A DNA stretch of 64,000 nucleotides from contig PAPN01000053.1 of assembly GCA_002708925.1 (NCBI GenBank), forward strand, positions 1 through 64,000, read 5' to 3'. The DNA comes from Paracoccaceae bacterium (GTDB taxonomy: Bacteria > Pseudomonadota > Alphaproteobacteria > Rhodobacterales > Rhodobacteraceae). Numbering within the stretch: the first letter of the stretch is position 1; each line of letters begins with the position of its first letter. This document shows, one piece after another, positions 43,269-52,604 of the stretch. The position numbers were made by a program, and so were the translations under genes. Under the pieces are notes generated by a model. The model was not told where the DNA came from and did no database searches. It saw only the letters and a list, made by a program, of their open reading frames with translations.

Positions 43269-44227
43269 GTGATCTGCCGCAGGTCTCGGAGCAGCGATTT
43301 CGCCATTTCCCTGCCGTGTTCGACACGGTGCTGCGGCATCTGCGGGTGCTCGACCCGGAACAGGGTTTCAAAGCAGATCAGATAGGGCAGATATAGCTCT
43401 TGTTCCGGCGCGGTCAGCTGCATTGCCTTGGCCAGCGCGTCAAAAGCCAGCGCGTCCACTCCGAATTTCCGCGCCTGGCCAAAGAACAGCCCGCGCCGTG
43501 CCATATGTGTCAGGGATCGGGCCATATCCTTGTAGATCGGCGCGACCGAAGAGCCGCCGGTGTCGATGCCTGTCAGAATCTGGCCGTTCAGGATCAGGTT
43601 ATTGGGGTGAAAATCCCCGTGCGGGATGGACACGCGCCAATCGTGCCCGCCGATCTGCCTGGACAGGTGCCGCATTTTGCGGAACACGCGGGTTTCGACC
43701 TCGGCCAGGGCAGGATGAGGCTGTTTGGCTGCCGCATCGCGCGCCCGGATCAGCCAGTGGCGCACATTGGCCTGGCGGGTGCTCTGGCTGGGTTGGGTGT
43801 AGGCGGCCAGCCAATCGCCTGCATGGGCATACACCGGGGCGCGGTCCTCTGGGTTAAGCGTCCACAGATGTTTCATCAGCGGAGTGCCGGGGATATGACT
43901 GATCACCATCAGGCCCGAGACCTCATCGAAATGCAGCGGACAGGCCACCTGACAGGGCCCGCGGGACATATAGGGATGCGTCCGGTTCAGCTCGGCCCAT
44001 TCACGGGTGATCTGTTTGCGGCTGGCGGCAGACAAAGGCATCCGGAACACGGCGTCCTGCTGCGCCAACGTGCCGCGCAAAATGATCCGGTTGTCGGGGA
44101 CAAAGCGAAACAGCTGCGTGATCTGGGCCTGCAATCCGGCGGCGCTTGCGGCTTGTTCAACCAGCAGGCTGGCGGCGGCGGCCTCTTGAGGAAAGGCCTT
44201 GGCGTTGTTGGTTGTCACGATGCTCAT
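43265..44227 (-). CDS. Aminoglycoside phosphotransferase (APH)/choline kinase-like protein
   Basis: A 320-residue kinase-like protein. The catalytic loop is VSIPHGDFHPNNLIL (D and N), followed by the metal-binding aspartate in LTGIDTGGSSVAPIYKD in place of the usual D-F/W-E. The N-terminal lobe is degenerate in glycine-rich motifs. Members phosphorylate small hydroxyl compounds; the substrate is unknown. The start at 44227 follows the conserved N-terminus; a start 12 codons upstream is possible. It is divergent from xseB, convergent with the deacetylase-family gene. Confidence 0.7.
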   Translation of the reverse strand: MSIVTTNNAKAFPQEAAAASLLVEQAASAAGLQAQITQLFRFVPDNRIILRGTLAQQDAVFRMPLSAASRKQITREWAELNRTHPYMSRGPCQVACPLHFDEVSGLMVISHIPGTPLMKHLWTLNPEDRAPVYAHAGDWLAAYTQPSQSTRQANVRHWLIRARDAAAKQPHPALAEVETRVFRKMRHLSRQIGGHDWRVSIPHGDFHPNNLILNGQILTGIDTGGSSVAPIYKDMARSLTHMARRGLFFGQARKFGVDALAFDALAKAMQLTAPEQELYLPYLICFETLFRVEHPQMPQHRVEHGREMAKSLLRDLRQIT

Positions 44228-44324
44228 CCCTGGCAGCATCCGGCAGGGGGCGCGGCGCGTCAACCGAATTGAACCTGCCCGCCTGCGCCGCTATGGTGCC
44301 TGCGAAACCGCTAAGGAGTGTCCG

Positions 44325-44567
44325 ATGACCGCCCGCCCCGTATCTGAAATGTCCTTCGAAGAGGCCATGGCCGAGCTAACGGCTGTCGTTGACAAGCTAG
44401 AGGGCGGAGAAGCCACGCTGGAAGAGTCGATCGAGCTCTACACCCGTGGGGCCGATCTGAAAAAACGCTGCGAGACCAAGCTGCGCGAGGCCGAGGAAAA
44501 GGTCGCTGTGATTACTCAGGATGCGGATGGGAACGCGACAGGTCTGAAACCGGCCGAGGGGCTGTGA
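44325..44567 (+). CDS. xseB: Exodeoxyribonuclease VII small subunit
   Basis: An 80-residue protein of normal XseB length: SFEEAMAELTAVVDKLEGGE, then LEESIELYTRGADLKKRCETKL. It is an all-helical subunit that binds several copies to XseA in the cytoplasmic single-strand nuclease. AAGGAG lies 7 bases before the ATG. It is followed 7 bases later by ispA and then dxs, the usual xseB-ispA-dxs order. XseA itself is not in the window. Confidence 0.95.
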   Translation: MTARPVSEMSFEEAMAELTAVVDKLEGGEATLEESIELYTRGADLKKRCETKLREAEEKVAVITQDADGNATGLKPAEGL

Positions 44568-44574
44568 TTTCACA

Positions 44575-45444
44575 ATGACGGTGGTATTGGCGACGGCTCT
44601 GGCCGATGCGCGCGCGCAGGCCGAAGGCTATATTGCGCAGACGCTGAACGGTCAGGACAGCCCGGTGGCGCAGGCGATGCTGTATGCGTGCCGGGGCGGC
44701 AAGGGGCTGCGTGGGTTCCTGGTGCTGGAAAGCGCGCGTTTGCATGGCGTCGATGCGCAGGCTGCCCTGCCCGCCGCCGCCGCGATCGAGGCCATGCACG
44801 CCTATTCGCTGGTCCACGATGATATGCCCTGCATGGATGATGACGATCTGCGCCGCGGCCAGCCGACGGTCCATCGCAAATGGAACGAGGTCACGGCCGT
44901 TCTGGCGGGGGATGCGCTGCAATCTCTGGCGTTTGAAATGCTGTGCCGGGCCGAGTGTGATGCAGGCCGTAAACTGGAATTGATCCAGGGCTTTGCCGCG
45001 CGCGCCGGGATTGCCGGGATGGTTGGCGGTCAGGAAATGGATATTGCGGCTGAAACGGCTGCGCAGGCTTTGACTTTGCAGGAAATCACGCGGTTGCAGG
45101 CGGGCAAAACCGGCGCCTTGATCGAATGGGCCGCGACGGCGGGCCCGGTGATGGCGGGCGCGGAGTGTGGCCCGCTGGCCACCTATGCCGAATGCCTGGG
45201 GCTGGCCTTTCAGATCTGGGATGACGTTCTGGATATTGAGGGCGACGCCGAAACCGTCGGCAAGGCCGTGGGCAAGGACGCGGATGCGGGCAAGGCGACT
45301 TTTGTCTCGCTGCTGGGCCTTCAGGCGGCAAAAGACCGCGCGCATGATCTGGTGACACGGGCCTGCGATGCGCTAGATCCTTATGCGAACGAGGCAGAAA
45401 CCTTGCGGGATGCGGCCCGGTTCGTTATCTCGCGTGCAAGCTAA
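44575..45444 (+). CDS. ispA: Farnesyl diphosphate synthase (polyprenyl synthetase)
   Basis: A 289-residue polyprenyl synthetase. The first aspartate-rich motif is [14 protein letters not shown], with the preceding [11 protein letters not shown], and the second is [13 protein letters not shown]. It condenses isopentenyl diphosphate with dimethylallyl/geranyl diphosphate in the cytoplasm to make farnesyl diphosphate. It sits between xseB and dxs, so precursor synthesis and chain assembly are made together. Length is typical. Confidence 0.94.
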   Translation: MTVVLATALADARAQAEGYIAQTLNGQDSPVAQAMLYACRGGKGLRGFLVLESARLHGVDAQAALPAAAAIEAMHAYSLVHDDMPCMDDDDLRRGQPTVHRKWNEVTAVLAGDALQSLAFEMLCRAECDAGRKLELIQGFAARAGIAGMVGGQEMDIAAETAAQALTLQEITRLQAGKTGALIEWAATAGPVMAGAECGPLATYAECLGLAFQIWDDVLDIEGDAETVGKAVGKDADAGKATFVSLLGLQAAKDRAHDLVTRACDALDPYANEAETLRDAARFVISRAS

Positions 45445-45463
45445 CAGCCAGCCCGGAGGGGCC

Positions 45464-47392
45464 ATGTCGGACCGACCGAAGACGCCATTGCTGGATCAGG
45501 TAAGCCTGCCTGCGGATCTGAAGCAATTCACCGATGCGCAACTGCATAAGCTTGCGCAGGAATTGCGCGACGAAACCGTCAGTGCGGTATCCGTGACGGG
45601 CGGGCATCTGGGCGCGGGTCTGGGTGTGGTGGAGCTGACGGTCGCCCTGCACGCCGTATTCGACACGCCCAAGGATAAACTGATCTGGGATGTCAGCCAC
45701 CAATGCTATCCGCATAAAATCCTGACCGGGCGGCGTGATCGTATCCGCACCTTGCGCCAAAAGGACGGGCTGTCCGGTTTTACCAAACGATCCGAAAGCC
45801 CCTTTGATCCTTTCGGTGCGGCGCATAGCTCGACCTCGATTTCCGCCGCTTTGGGCTTTGCCGTGGCCCGTGATCTGGGCGGCAGTGCCGAAGGCGGGCT
45901 GGGCGATGCGATTGCCGTGATCGGCGATGGCTCGATGAGCGCGGGCATGGCGTTTGAGGCAATGAACAACGCCGGCCATCTGAAAAAGCGGATGATCGTC
46001 ATTCTGAACGATAATGAAATGTCGATTGCCCCGCCGGTGGGGGCGCTGTCCAGTTATCTTAGCCGTCTTTATGCGGGCGAGCCGTTCCAGGAATTCAAGG
46101 CCGCCGCCAAGGGGGCCGTCAGCCTGTTGCCCGAACCCTTCCGTGAGGGGGCAAAACGCGCCAAGGAAATGCTGAAGGGCATGACTGTCGGCGGCACTTT
46201 GTTCGAAGAGCTGGGGTTCAGCTATATCGGGCCGATTGACGGCCACGATCTGGATCAGCTGCTGCCGGTGCTGCGCACGGTCAAGGCGCGGGCGACGGGG
46301 CCCATTCTGATCCATGCGATCACCAAGAAGGGTAAGGGTTATGCCCCCGCCGAACGGGCCCGAGACAGGGGCCATGCGACCGCCAAGTTCGACGTCTTGA
46401 CCGGCCAGCAGAAAAAAGCGCCCAGCAATGCGCCCTCTTATACCAATGTGTTTGCCGACACGTTGCTGAGCCTGGCCGCCAAGGACGATAAAATCTGCGC
46501 TGTCACTGCCGCGATGCCCGACGGGACCGGGCTGAATCTCTTTGCCGAGAGATACCCCAGCCGCTGTTTCGACGTCGGCATTGCCGAGCAGCACGGCGTG
46601 ACCTTCAGCGCGGGCCTGGCCGCTGGCGGGCTGAAACCGTTCTGCGCGATGTATTCGACTTTCCTGCAACGCGGGTATGACCAGGTGGTGCATGACGTGG
46701 CGATTCAGCGCCTGCCCGTGCGTTTTGCCATTGATCGCGCCGGTCTGGTGGGGGCGGATGGGGCCACCCACGCGGGCAGCTTTGACATTGCCTATCTGGC
46801 GAACCTGCCGGGGATGGTGGTGATGGCCGCCGCGGATGAGGCCGAGCTGGCGCATATGGTTGCCACTGCCGCCGCGCATGATGACGGCCCGATTGCCTTC
46901 CGCTATCCGCGCGGCGAGGGCGTGGGCGTGGACATGCCCGAGGTGCCCCAAGTGTTGGAAATCGGTAAGGGCCGGGTGATCCAAACCGGCAGCCGTGTGG
47001 CGATTGTGTCTTTTGGGACGCGCCTGTCCGAGGTGATGAAAGCCGCCGAGGCCCTGACCGCGCGCGGCATCACCCCCACGATTGCCGACGCACGTTTCGC
47101 CAAGCCGCTGGATGAGGCGCTGATCGCGCAGCTGGCCGCCGATCACGAGGCTCTGATCACCATCGAAGAGGGTGCCGTGGGCGGCTTTGGCAGCCATGTC
47201 GCGCAATTCCTGGCCGACAGCGGGGCGTTCGACGGCGGGCTGAAGTTCCGCTCGATGGTGCTGCCGGATATTTTCATCGACCAGGCCAGTCAGGAAGACA
47301 TGTATGCCGTCGCCGGGCTGAATGCCGAGGACATCGAGGCCAAGGTGCTGGACGTGCTGGGCATTGCCTCGATCGGGCGGCAGGCGGGCTAA
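45464..47392 (+). CDS. dxs: 1-deoxy-D-xylulose-5-phosphate synthase
   Basis: A 642-residue thiamine-diphosphate enzyme: [17 protein letters not shown], the TPP motif [16 protein letters not shown], the general-acid/base glutamate region [14 protein letters not shown], and the transketolase C-terminal domain. It joins pyruvate and glyceraldehyde 3-phosphate, the first step of the MEP isoprenoid route. GGAGGG lies 5 bases before the ATG at 45464; an earlier in-frame start lies within ispA. It depends on thiamine, supplied in part by the thiBPQ importer at the far end of the window. Confidence 0.97.
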   Translation: MSDRPKTPLLDQVSLPADLKQFTDAQLHKLAQELRDETVSAVSVTGGHLGAGLGVVELTVALHAVFDTPKDKLIWDVSHQCYPHKILTGRRDRIRTLRQKDGLSGFTKRSESPFDPFGAAHSSTSISAALGFAVARDLGGSAEGGLGDAIAVIGDGSMSAGMAFEAMNNAGHLKKRMIVILNDNEMSIAPPVGALSSYLSRLYAGEPFQEFKAAAKGAVSLLPEPFREGAKRAKEMLKGMTVGGTLFEELGFSYIGPIDGHDLDQLLPVLRTVKARATGPILIHAITKKGKGYAPAERARDRGHATAKFDVLTGQQKKAPSNAPSYTNVFADTLLSLAAKDDKICAVTAAMPDGTGLNLFAERYPSRCFDVGIAEQHGVTFSAGLAAGGLKPFCAMYSTFLQRGYDQVVHDVAIQRLPVRFAIDRAGLVGADGATHAGSFDIAYLANLPGMVVMAAADEAELAHMVATAAAHDDGPIAFRYPRGEGVGVDMPEVPQVLEIGKGRVIQTGSRVAIVSFGTRLSEVMKAAEALTARGITPTIADARFAKPLDEALIAQLAADHEALITIEEGAVGGFGSHVAQFLADSGAFDGGLKFRSMVLPDIFIDQASQEDMYAVAGLNAEDIEAKVLDVLGIASIGRQAG

Positions 47393-47395
47393 GCG

Positions 47396-48412
47396 ATGGG
47401 TCTGCGCGGTCTTCTGGGGGCAACCCGGCACAAGATGCGGCGCAGACAAGAGGCGCGGATGGTGCAGAGCCTGACTCAGGTGCTGCATGGCCCCGCACGG
47501 GTGCAGCTACAGATCAATGAATGCGCTGTCGTTTCCATGATGAAGAACGCAGCCTATTGGGTGGCCGATTTCATCCGGCATCATCAGGCCCTTGGCGTGG
47601 CGCATATCGTGATTCTGGACAATGGTTCGACCGATCAGACGGTTCAGATCGCGCAGGGCTTTGAGGGCGTTACGGTGCTGCGCAACACGCTGCCGGCTAA
47701 GCAATACGAATGCCACCTGCGCGAGGCCGCCGCCCATAAGGTGCTGCAAGGCGGCTGGATTCTGTTCGCCGATTCCGATGAGATGGCCGAGATGCCCGGC
47801 GGGTTGCGCAGGCTGCTGGATTACTGCAATGCGCAGGGGTTTACGGCGGTTGTCTCGCAGATGCTGGATCTTTATGCGCCGCTGCCCCTGTCGCGCACGC
47901 GGGGGCTGGACTATGCGCAGGCCCGTGCGGTGACGGATCGCTATAGCCTGGGCGCACTTGGCCGCGTGCCGTATTTCGCGCCGGAAAATGCGCTGCACTG
48001 GTTCCTGAAGGACAATCGCGGCGCCGAGGGCGTGACCATGCTGACTGGCGGCCTGCGCCGCGAGATTTTCGGTGAGGATTGCCTGCTGTCCAAACATTCT
48101 CTGGTGCGGAACCTGCCGGGGGCGCAGCTGATGACGCATCCGCATACGGCCTCGGGGGTGGTTGTGGCGGATGTCAGTTTTGTTCTGAAACACTATAAGC
48201 TGGCCGGAGACTTCGTGGCGCGCGATCAGGTCAGCGTGGCCCAGGCAACCTGGGATCATGCCGAGGATGCCCGGCGAATGGGCACCGTTGGCGCGACAGA
48301 TTTCCAGATCGCGCCGGCTCAATCGCAGGTCTATGCCGGGCCGGGGCAGCTGGTGGAGCAAGGGTTCCTGGTGGCCTCGCAAACCTATTCGGCCTTCGCC
48401 AGCCAAGCTTGA
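47396..48412 (+). CDS. Glycosyltransferase family 2-like protein
   Basis: A 338-residue protein of the same GT2-like (Glyco_tranf_2_4) group as the gene at 1475. It has MMKNAAYWVADFIRHHQALG, the nucleotide motif VILDNGSTDQTV and the acidic ILFADSDEMAEM metal motif. No signal peptide or membrane segment is seen. It begins 3 bases after the dxs stop, likely by readthrough, but has no obvious role in isoprenoid synthesis. Its acceptor is unknown; surface glycan is a guess based on family. Confidence 0.75.
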   Translation: MGLRGLLGATRHKMRRRQEARMVQSLTQVLHGPARVQLQINECAVVSMMKNAAYWVADFIRHHQALGVAHIVILDNGSTDQTVQIAQGFEGVTVLRNTLPAKQYECHLREAAAHKVLQGGWILFADSDEMAEMPGGLRRLLDYCNAQGFTAVVSQMLDLYAPLPLSRTRGLDYAQARAVTDRYSLGALGRVPYFAPENALHWFLKDNRGAEGVTMLTGGLRREIFGEDCLLSKHSLVRNLPGAQLMTHPHTASGVVVADVSFVLKHYKLAGDFVARDQVSVAQATWDHAEDARRMGTVGATDFQIAPAQSQVYAGPGQLVEQGFLVASQTYSAFASQA

Positions 48413-48545
48413 TTGGCGCGACTGCATGATTTTTGCAACGGTTTTGTGACATCGCTGCACCATGCGCTTCGGTATGGTTGAACGCGCCCATTTTCCGCGT
48501 AAATGTCTGCGACGAGCAAAAGACTGCCAGCCACGGAGACTACCA

Positions 48546-48725
48546 ATGAAAAAACTGATCGCAGCTGCACTGTGCATGACCCTGGCCGCCCCGGCCTTTG
48601 CCGGCAACCCCGAGTCCGCGCCGGTCGAGCCCGTTGTCATCGCCGCCGAAGCTTCCAGCTCCAGCGATGGTGCCTCGGTGATGGGTCTGGCCCTGCTGCT
48701 GGCCGTTCTGATCGCTGCCGACTAA
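48546..48725 (+). CDS. Tiny secreted/membrane protein of unknown function
   Basis: A 59-residue protein. The signal peptide MKKLIAAALCMTLAAPAFA is followed by GNPESAPVEPVVIAAEASS, a Ser-rich linker, and a hydrophobic C-terminal segment VMGLALLLAVLIAA. It resembles the 61-residue protein encoded downstream in layout and in its pre-segment Ser/Ala stretch. The start follows GGAG 8 bases upstream. I do not recognise a family. The hydrophobic tail could insert into the inner membrane. Confidence 0.65.
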   Translation: MKKLIAAALCMTLAAPAFAGNPESAPVEPVVIAAEASSSSDGASVMGLALLLAVLIAAD

Positions 48726-48734
48726 GGCCGATCC

Positions 48735-48772
48735 GGGGAATGAATTGTGGCGGGGAAACCCGCCCTTTCCCC
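48735..48772 (+). terminator. possible weak terminator after the first tiny gene
   Basis: GGCGGG-GAAA-CCCGCC forms a stable tetraloop stem inside a longer GGGGAA/TTCCCC stem, followed by TTTCCCC rather than a clean T run. It is a hairpin for certain, a terminator only possibly. Confidence 0.4.
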
Positions 48773-48810
48773 TGAAAATTTGATTTTTTACCCGTTTTGG
48801 GCAATCCTGG

Positions 48811-48825
48811 GTTACTTTACGTAAC
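48811..48825 (+). repeat. inverted repeat upstream of the second tiny gene
   Basis: GTTAC-TTTAC-GTAAC, perfect 5-bp arms, lies 18 bases before the ATG at 48844. It may be an operator or part of a promoter; too short to be sure. Confidence 0.3.
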
Positions 48826-48843
48826 TTTATAGGGGGATTTTCC

Positions 48844-49029
48844 ATGAAACGGGTAATTGCTTTTTCCATACTGACAGGTTTGGTTCTGAGTGTTTCGCCC
48901 GCGCTTGCGGGTGGTGAAACCGTCATTACACCTGCCGTGATCGAGCATGACGTCGCCGCCAGCAGCAGCGGGAACATCGCGGTTTTGCTGATTGCCCTGG
49001 TCCTGGTCGCGGCGGTCGCGGCGCGCTAG
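48844..49029 (+). CDS. Tiny secreted/membrane protein of unknown function, relative of the upstream one
   Basis: A 61-residue protein. The signal peptide MKRVIAFSILTGLVLSVSPALA precedes GGETVITPAVIEHDVAASSSG, and the C-terminus is a membrane-like segment NIAVLLIALVLVAAVAAR. The layout (signal peptide, acidic short linker, Ala-Ser run, hydrophobic tail) matches the previous small protein. GGGGGA upstream serves as ribosome-binding site. It overlaps the next gene's end by 4 bases. Function unknown. Confidence 0.6.
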   Translation: MKRVIAFSILTGLVLSVSPALAGGETVITPAVIEHDVAASSSGNIAVLLIALVLVAAVAAR

Positions 49030-49883
49030 GTCTTTTCCTGATCTAACAGGGCCCGCAATCCCGTGCGATAGTCGGGAAATTGCAGAACAACGTCCAACTC
49101 ATTCTTGATCCGATCATTTCTGACACGTTTGGATTCTGCATAGAAACTGCGGGCCATCGGGGTCATGTCGGCCTTCTCGATTGGAATTTCCGGAGGCACC
49201 GGAAAATCCAGCAATTCGGCAGCGTATGCAATGACGTCCTCGGGCGGGGCGGCTTCGTTGTCGCACAGGTTATAGATTGCGCCGGGATTTGGCCGCCGGA
49301 GCGACGCGTGCAGAGTCTGCGCGATATCCGCGACATGGATGCGGCTGAACAGCTGATTTTCCTTGATGATCCGTCGCGCGGTGCCATTGCAGACCTTGGC
49401 AAAGGGGCCGCGGCCGGGGCCGTAAATGCCAGCCAGACGAAAGATGTGCAGCGGCAGGTCCAAAGATTGCCATTCCCGCTCGGCAGCGACACGCCATTTC
49501 CCGCGCTGGGTTGAGGGCGTGAGGGCTGTGTTTTCATCTACCCATCCGCCCTGATGATCGCCGTAAACGCCCGTGGTGGACAGGTATCCGGCCCATTCCA
49601 GATGGCTGACGGCACCGATTTGGGGGCCGAACTGCCGCAAAGTCGGATCGCCCTGCGCATCCGGACCGGCCGAGACCAGCATGTGCGTGGCATTGGCAAG
49701 CGTCCTGGCGATCTGGCCGTCATCCGCTCCTAACACCAGGGGCACAACGCCCGTTGCGCGAATCGCTTTGGCTTTGTCGGGGCTACGCGTGGTGCCGAAA
49801 ATGGCCCAACCCTGGGGAAGCAGCCGTTGCGCCAGGGCGGCAGCGCAATAGCCATGGCCGAATGAGATCAATGTCTTAGTCAT
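49026..49883 (-). CDS. NAD(P)-dependent epimerase/dehydratase-like protein (YeeZ-like)
   Basis: A 285-residue Rossmann protein of the extended SDR group. The N-terminus SFGHGYCAAALAQRL replaces the usual G-x-x-G-x-x-G loop, as in YeeZ-type proteins. Blocks LVSAGPDAQGDPTLRQF, GYLSTTGVYGDHQGGWVDE and FRLAGIYGPGRGP follow the family, including the TGVYG motif. The true substrate is unknown; relatives are poorly characterised. The ATG at 49883 gives the family start; a longer frame to 50156 would run into the paa promoter. It is convergent with the second tiny gene. Confidence 0.75.
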   Translation of the reverse strand: MTKTLISFGHGYCAAALAQRLLPQGWAIFGTTRSPDKAKAIRATGVVPLVLGADDGQIARTLANATHMLVSAGPDAQGDPTLRQFGPQIGAVSHLEWAGYLSTTGVYGDHQGGWVDENTALTPSTQRGKWRVAAEREWQSLDLPLHIFRLAGIYGPGRGPFAKVCNGTARRIIKENQLFSRIHVADIAQTLHASLRRPNPGAIYNLCDNEAAPPEDVIAYAAELLDFPVPPEIPIEKADMTPMARSFYAESKRVRNDRIKNELDVVLQFPDYRTGLRALLDQEKT

Positions 49884-49919
49884 GTCACTAACCTGCGCTG
49901 AAACTTTTCCGACCACAAG

Positions 49920-49956
49920 TGTTACGAAAATTATTTCATTTATAAATTTCGTAACA
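49920..49956 (+). promoter_or_regulatory. long palindrome in the paa promoter, candidate TetR-type operator
   Basis: TGTTACGAAA (49920-49929) and TTTCGTAACA (49947-49956) are perfect 10-bp arms with 17 bases between. Both TATAAA at 49941-49946 and TATAAA at 49957-49962 are possible -10 elements, so binding would cover the promoter of paaA. No regulator gene lies next to it in the window. Confidence 0.65.
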
Positions 49957-49990
49957 TATAAAGCATTGAGCGACAGGAGGAGACCCAGCC

Positions 49991-50974
49991 ATGTATTCGC
50001 AAGGTTTGATCGGGGCTGATGGCAGCACCCAGGAGACTCAGGAGTTTCTGGATCGGTTCCAGGCTCGGATCGACGCCGAGCAAAAGATCGAGCCGAATGA
50101 CGAAATGCCCGAGGGCTATCGGCGGACCTTGGTGCGTCAGATCGGCCAGCACGCACATTCGGAAATCGTGGGGATGCTGCCCGAGGGCAACTGGATCACC
50201 CGCGCCCCGACGCTGCGCCGCAAGGCCGCGCTGCTGGCCAAGGTGCAGGACGAGGGCGGGCATGGGCTGTACCTGTATTCCGCCGCCGAGACGCTGGGCG
50301 TCAGCCGCGAGGAGATGACCGAAGAGCTGCACTCGGGTAAGGCCAAGTATTCGTCGATTTTCAACTATCCCACGCTGAGCTGGGCCGATATTGGCACCAT
50401 CGGTTGGCTGGTGGATGGCGCCGCGATTATGAACCAGATCCCACTGTGCCGCTGTTCATTCGGGCCGTATGCGCGGGCGATGATCCGTGTGTGCAAGGAA
50501 GAGAGTTTCCACCAGCGTCAGGGGTATGAGATCGTGATGACGCTGGCGCAGGGCACGCCTGCGCAGAAAGAAATGGCGCAGGACAGTCTGAACCGGTGGT
50601 GGTGGCCCTCGATCATGATGTTCGGGCCGCATGACGCGGATAGCCAGCACTCGGATCAGTCGATGGCGTGGAAGATCAAGCGTTTCAGCAATGACGAGCT
50701 GCGGCAGAAGTTTATTGATGCGACCGTGCCGCAGGCCGAGTACCTGGGCCTGAAAATTCCTGACCCCGATCTGAAGTGGAACGCGGAAAAGGGCGGCTAT
50801 GATCACGGCGAGATCGACTGGAGCGAGTTCTGGCGTGTGGTGAAGGGGCATGGGCCGATGGCGCGGGATCGGATTCGGGACCGCAAGAAGGCCTGGGACG
50901 ATGGGGCCTGGGTGCGGGAGGCCGCGCTGGCCCATGCCGAGAAACGCCAGGCCCGGAAGATGGCTGCGGAATAA
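49991..50974 (+). CDS. paaA: 1,2-phenylacetyl-CoA epoxidase subunit PaaA
   Basis: A 327-residue ferritin-like protein of standard PaaA length. The diiron helices are seen in [29 protein letters not shown] (E/H ligands), and [14 protein letters not shown] (second E/H pair). This subunit holds the catalytic diiron centre and epoxidises phenylacetyl-CoA. AGGAGGA precedes the ATG. It is first of paaABCDE. The later pathway genes (paaFGHJKZ) are not in the window. Confidence 0.96.
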   Translation: MYSQGLIGADGSTQETQEFLDRFQARIDAEQKIEPNDEMPEGYRRTLVRQIGQHAHSEIVGMLPEGNWITRAPTLRRKAALLAKVQDEGGHGLYLYSAAETLGVSREEMTEELHSGKAKYSSIFNYPTLSWADIGTIGWLVDGAAIMNQIPLCRCSFGPYARAMIRVCKEESFHQRQGYEIVMTLAQGTPAQKEMAQDSLNRWWWPSIMMFGPHDADSQHSDQSMAWKIKRFSNDELRQKFIDATVPQAEYLGLKIPDPDLKWNAEKGGYDHGEIDWSEFWRVVKGHGPMARDRIRDRKKAWDDGAWVREAALAHAEKRQARKMAAE

Positions 50975-50977
50975 TTT

Positions 50978-51031
50978 GGACGGGTGGGACGACGCTCGTT
51001 GCCGTTGGCAACATCGCCCCGCCCACCGTCC
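50978..51031 (+). repeat. intercistronic hairpin paaA-paaB
   Basis: An outer stem GGACGG...CCGTCC with bulges encloses GTTGCC-GTT-GGCAAC (50998-51012). It has no T run. In the gap of the operon this is probably an mRNA processing or stability structure that raises paaA relative to later genes. Confidence 0.5.
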
Positions 51032-51066
51032 CTTTGGGGATTCACGAAAATTGAGAGGAGAGCGAG

Positions 51067-51351
51067 ATGGTGCGTACCACGCCGCTTTGGGAAGTGTTCA
51101 TTCGGCCTCGGAACGGGCTGTCGCATAAGCATGTGGGCTCGATCCACGCTGCGGATGAGGTGATGGCGGTGCAGGCCGCGCGCGATGTGTATACGCGCCG
51201 GGGGGAGGGGACCTCGATCTGGGTGGTGCGGTCTGCCGATGTGGTGGCGTCCGATCCGGATCAGGCCGAAGAGAATTTCGAGCCGACGGCGGATAAGATT
51301 TACCGGCACCCCACGTTCTATGACATTCCCGAAGAAGTGGGGCATATGTGA
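51067..51351 (+). CDS. paaB: 1,2-phenylacetyl-CoA epoxidase subunit PaaB
   Basis: A 94-residue PaaB protein: TTPLWEVFIRPRNGLSHKHVGS followed by the A/D-rich VMAVQAARDVYTRRGEG and WVVRSADVVAS. PaaB bridges two PaaAC units in the epoxidase complex. GAGAGGAGAG lies just upstream. It overlaps paaC by one base (TGATG). Confidence 0.94.
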   Translation: MVRTTPLWEVFIRPRNGLSHKHVGSIHAADEVMAVQAARDVYTRRGEGTSIWVVRSADVVASDPDQAEENFEPTADKIYRHPTFYDIPEEVGHM

Positions 51352-52097
51352 TGGCCATCTATCAGGCAATTCTGGAGCTGGCGGACGACAATCTGGTGCT
51401 GGGGCATCGGGTGTCGGAATGGTGCGGACATGCGCCCTTGCTGGAGGAAGATCTGGCGATGCCGAACATGGCGTTGGACATGATCGGGACGGCGCGGAGT
51501 CTGTATGCGCGGGCGGCTGAGCTGGAAGGCAAGGGCCAATCCGAGGACGACATGGCCTATTTGCGTGGGGAGCGCGAGTATCGTAACTGCCTGCTGGTCG
51601 AACGCCGGAACGAGGATTTCGCCCACACCATGCTGCGCCAGCTGTATTTCGCGGCCTTCATGAAGCCCTATTGGGAAGCTGCGGCCGCAAGCAGCGACGA
51701 GGTGATCCGCGGTGTGGCGGGCAAGGCCGTGAAAGAGATGGCCTATCACATTCGTCATGCTGGCGAGTGGGTGATCCGTCTGGGCGATGGCACTGAAGAA
51801 AGCGCGACGCGGATGAAGGCGGCTGTTGAGGCGCTCTCGATCTACGTGGATGAGATGTTTGACAGCTCTGAAGCCGCGCAAGAGGCCGAAGCGGCGGATG
51901 TTCTGCCCAAGCGCGCCGAGATGCGCTCCGCGTTCGATGCGGTGATCGCGCAGATTTTCGATCAGGCTCTGCTGGATGTGCCCAGCGTGGAATACCCGCA
52001 TATGGGTGGCCGCGATGGGTGCCATGGCGAGGATCTGGGGCATATGCTGGCCGAGATGCAATCGCTGTATCGCGCGCATCCCGGAGCCAGCTGGTAA
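51351..52097 (+). CDS. paaC: 1,2-phenylacetyl-CoA epoxidase subunit PaaC
   Basis: A 248-residue ferritin-like structural subunit: NLVLGHRVSEWCGHAPLLEED, then ERRNEDFAHTMLRQLYF. It keeps the helical fold but not the catalytic diiron ligands of PaaA, as usual for PaaC. The ATG at 51351 overlaps the paaB stop; a GTG one codon earlier also exists. It overlaps paaD by one base. Confidence 0.94.
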   Translation: MAIYQAILELADDNLVLGHRVSEWCGHAPLLEEDLAMPNMALDMIGTARSLYARAAELEGKGQSEDDMAYLRGEREYRNCLLVERRNEDFAHTMLRQLYFAAFMKPYWEAAAASSDEVIRGVAGKAVKEMAYHIRHAGEWVIRLGDGTEESATRMKAAVEALSIYVDEMFDSSEAAQEAEAADVLPKRAEMRSAFDAVIAQIFDQALLDVPSVEYPHMGGRDGCHGEDLGHMLAEMQSLYRAHPGASW

Positions 52098-52591
52098 TGT
52101 CCGCTGCCGCGCAGGAGGAGGCGCGCGCATGGGACGCGGCGGCGCAGGTGCCGGACCCCGAGGTCCCCTGCGTCACCGTCGCCGATTTGGGCATTTTGCG
52201 CTGGGTTAGGCTCGAAAACAGTGTCGTAACGGCCGGGGTAACCCCGACCTATTCGGGCTGTCCTGCGACTCTGGCCATCGAGCTGGCGATCGAAACCGCG
52301 ATCCGCGAGGCCGGGTTCGAAAACGTCCAGATCCAGCGCATTCTGTCCCCCGCCTGGACCACCGACTGGATCAGCGCCGAGGGGCGCGCGAAGCTGCGCG
52401 ATTACGGGATTGCACCACCGGAAGAGGCCACCGGCAAGGGTCTTATGCTGTTCGGCGAAACCACCGTGACCTGCCCACGCTGCGGCAGCGATCAGACAGA
52501 ACGGCTGAGCGAGTTCGGCTCGACCGCGTGCAAGGCACAGTACCGCTGCACGTCTTGCGCCGAACCTTTCGACTATTTCAAATGTATCTAA
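52097..52591 (+). CDS. paaD: 1,2-phenylacetyl-CoA epoxidase maturation protein PaaD
   Basis: A 164-residue PaaD. The N-terminal MIP18/DUF59 fold is VPDPEVPCVTVADLGILRWV with PTYSGCPATLAIE, and the C-terminal zinc ribbon is CPRCGSDQTERLSEFGSTAC plus YRCTSCAEPFDYFKC. It is needed for assembling the Fe-S or diiron centres of the epoxidase. The ATG at 52097 is placed by the TAATG overlap with paaC; a longer frame would begin in paaC. Confidence 0.93.
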   Translation: MSAAAQEEARAWDAAAQVPDPEVPCVTVADLGILRWVRLENSVVTAGVTPTYSGCPATLAIELAIETAIREAGFENVQIQRILSPAWTTDWISAEGRAKLRDYGIAPPEEATGKGLMLFGETTVTCPRCGSDQTERLSEFGSTACKAQYRCTSCAEPFDYFKCI

Positions 52592-52604
52592 GAGGACTGG
52601 CAAG

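Noticed and set aside
45425-47488. A minus-strand open frame of 687 codons across dxs
   Set aside because: Antisense shadow of dxs, with no recognisable motif.
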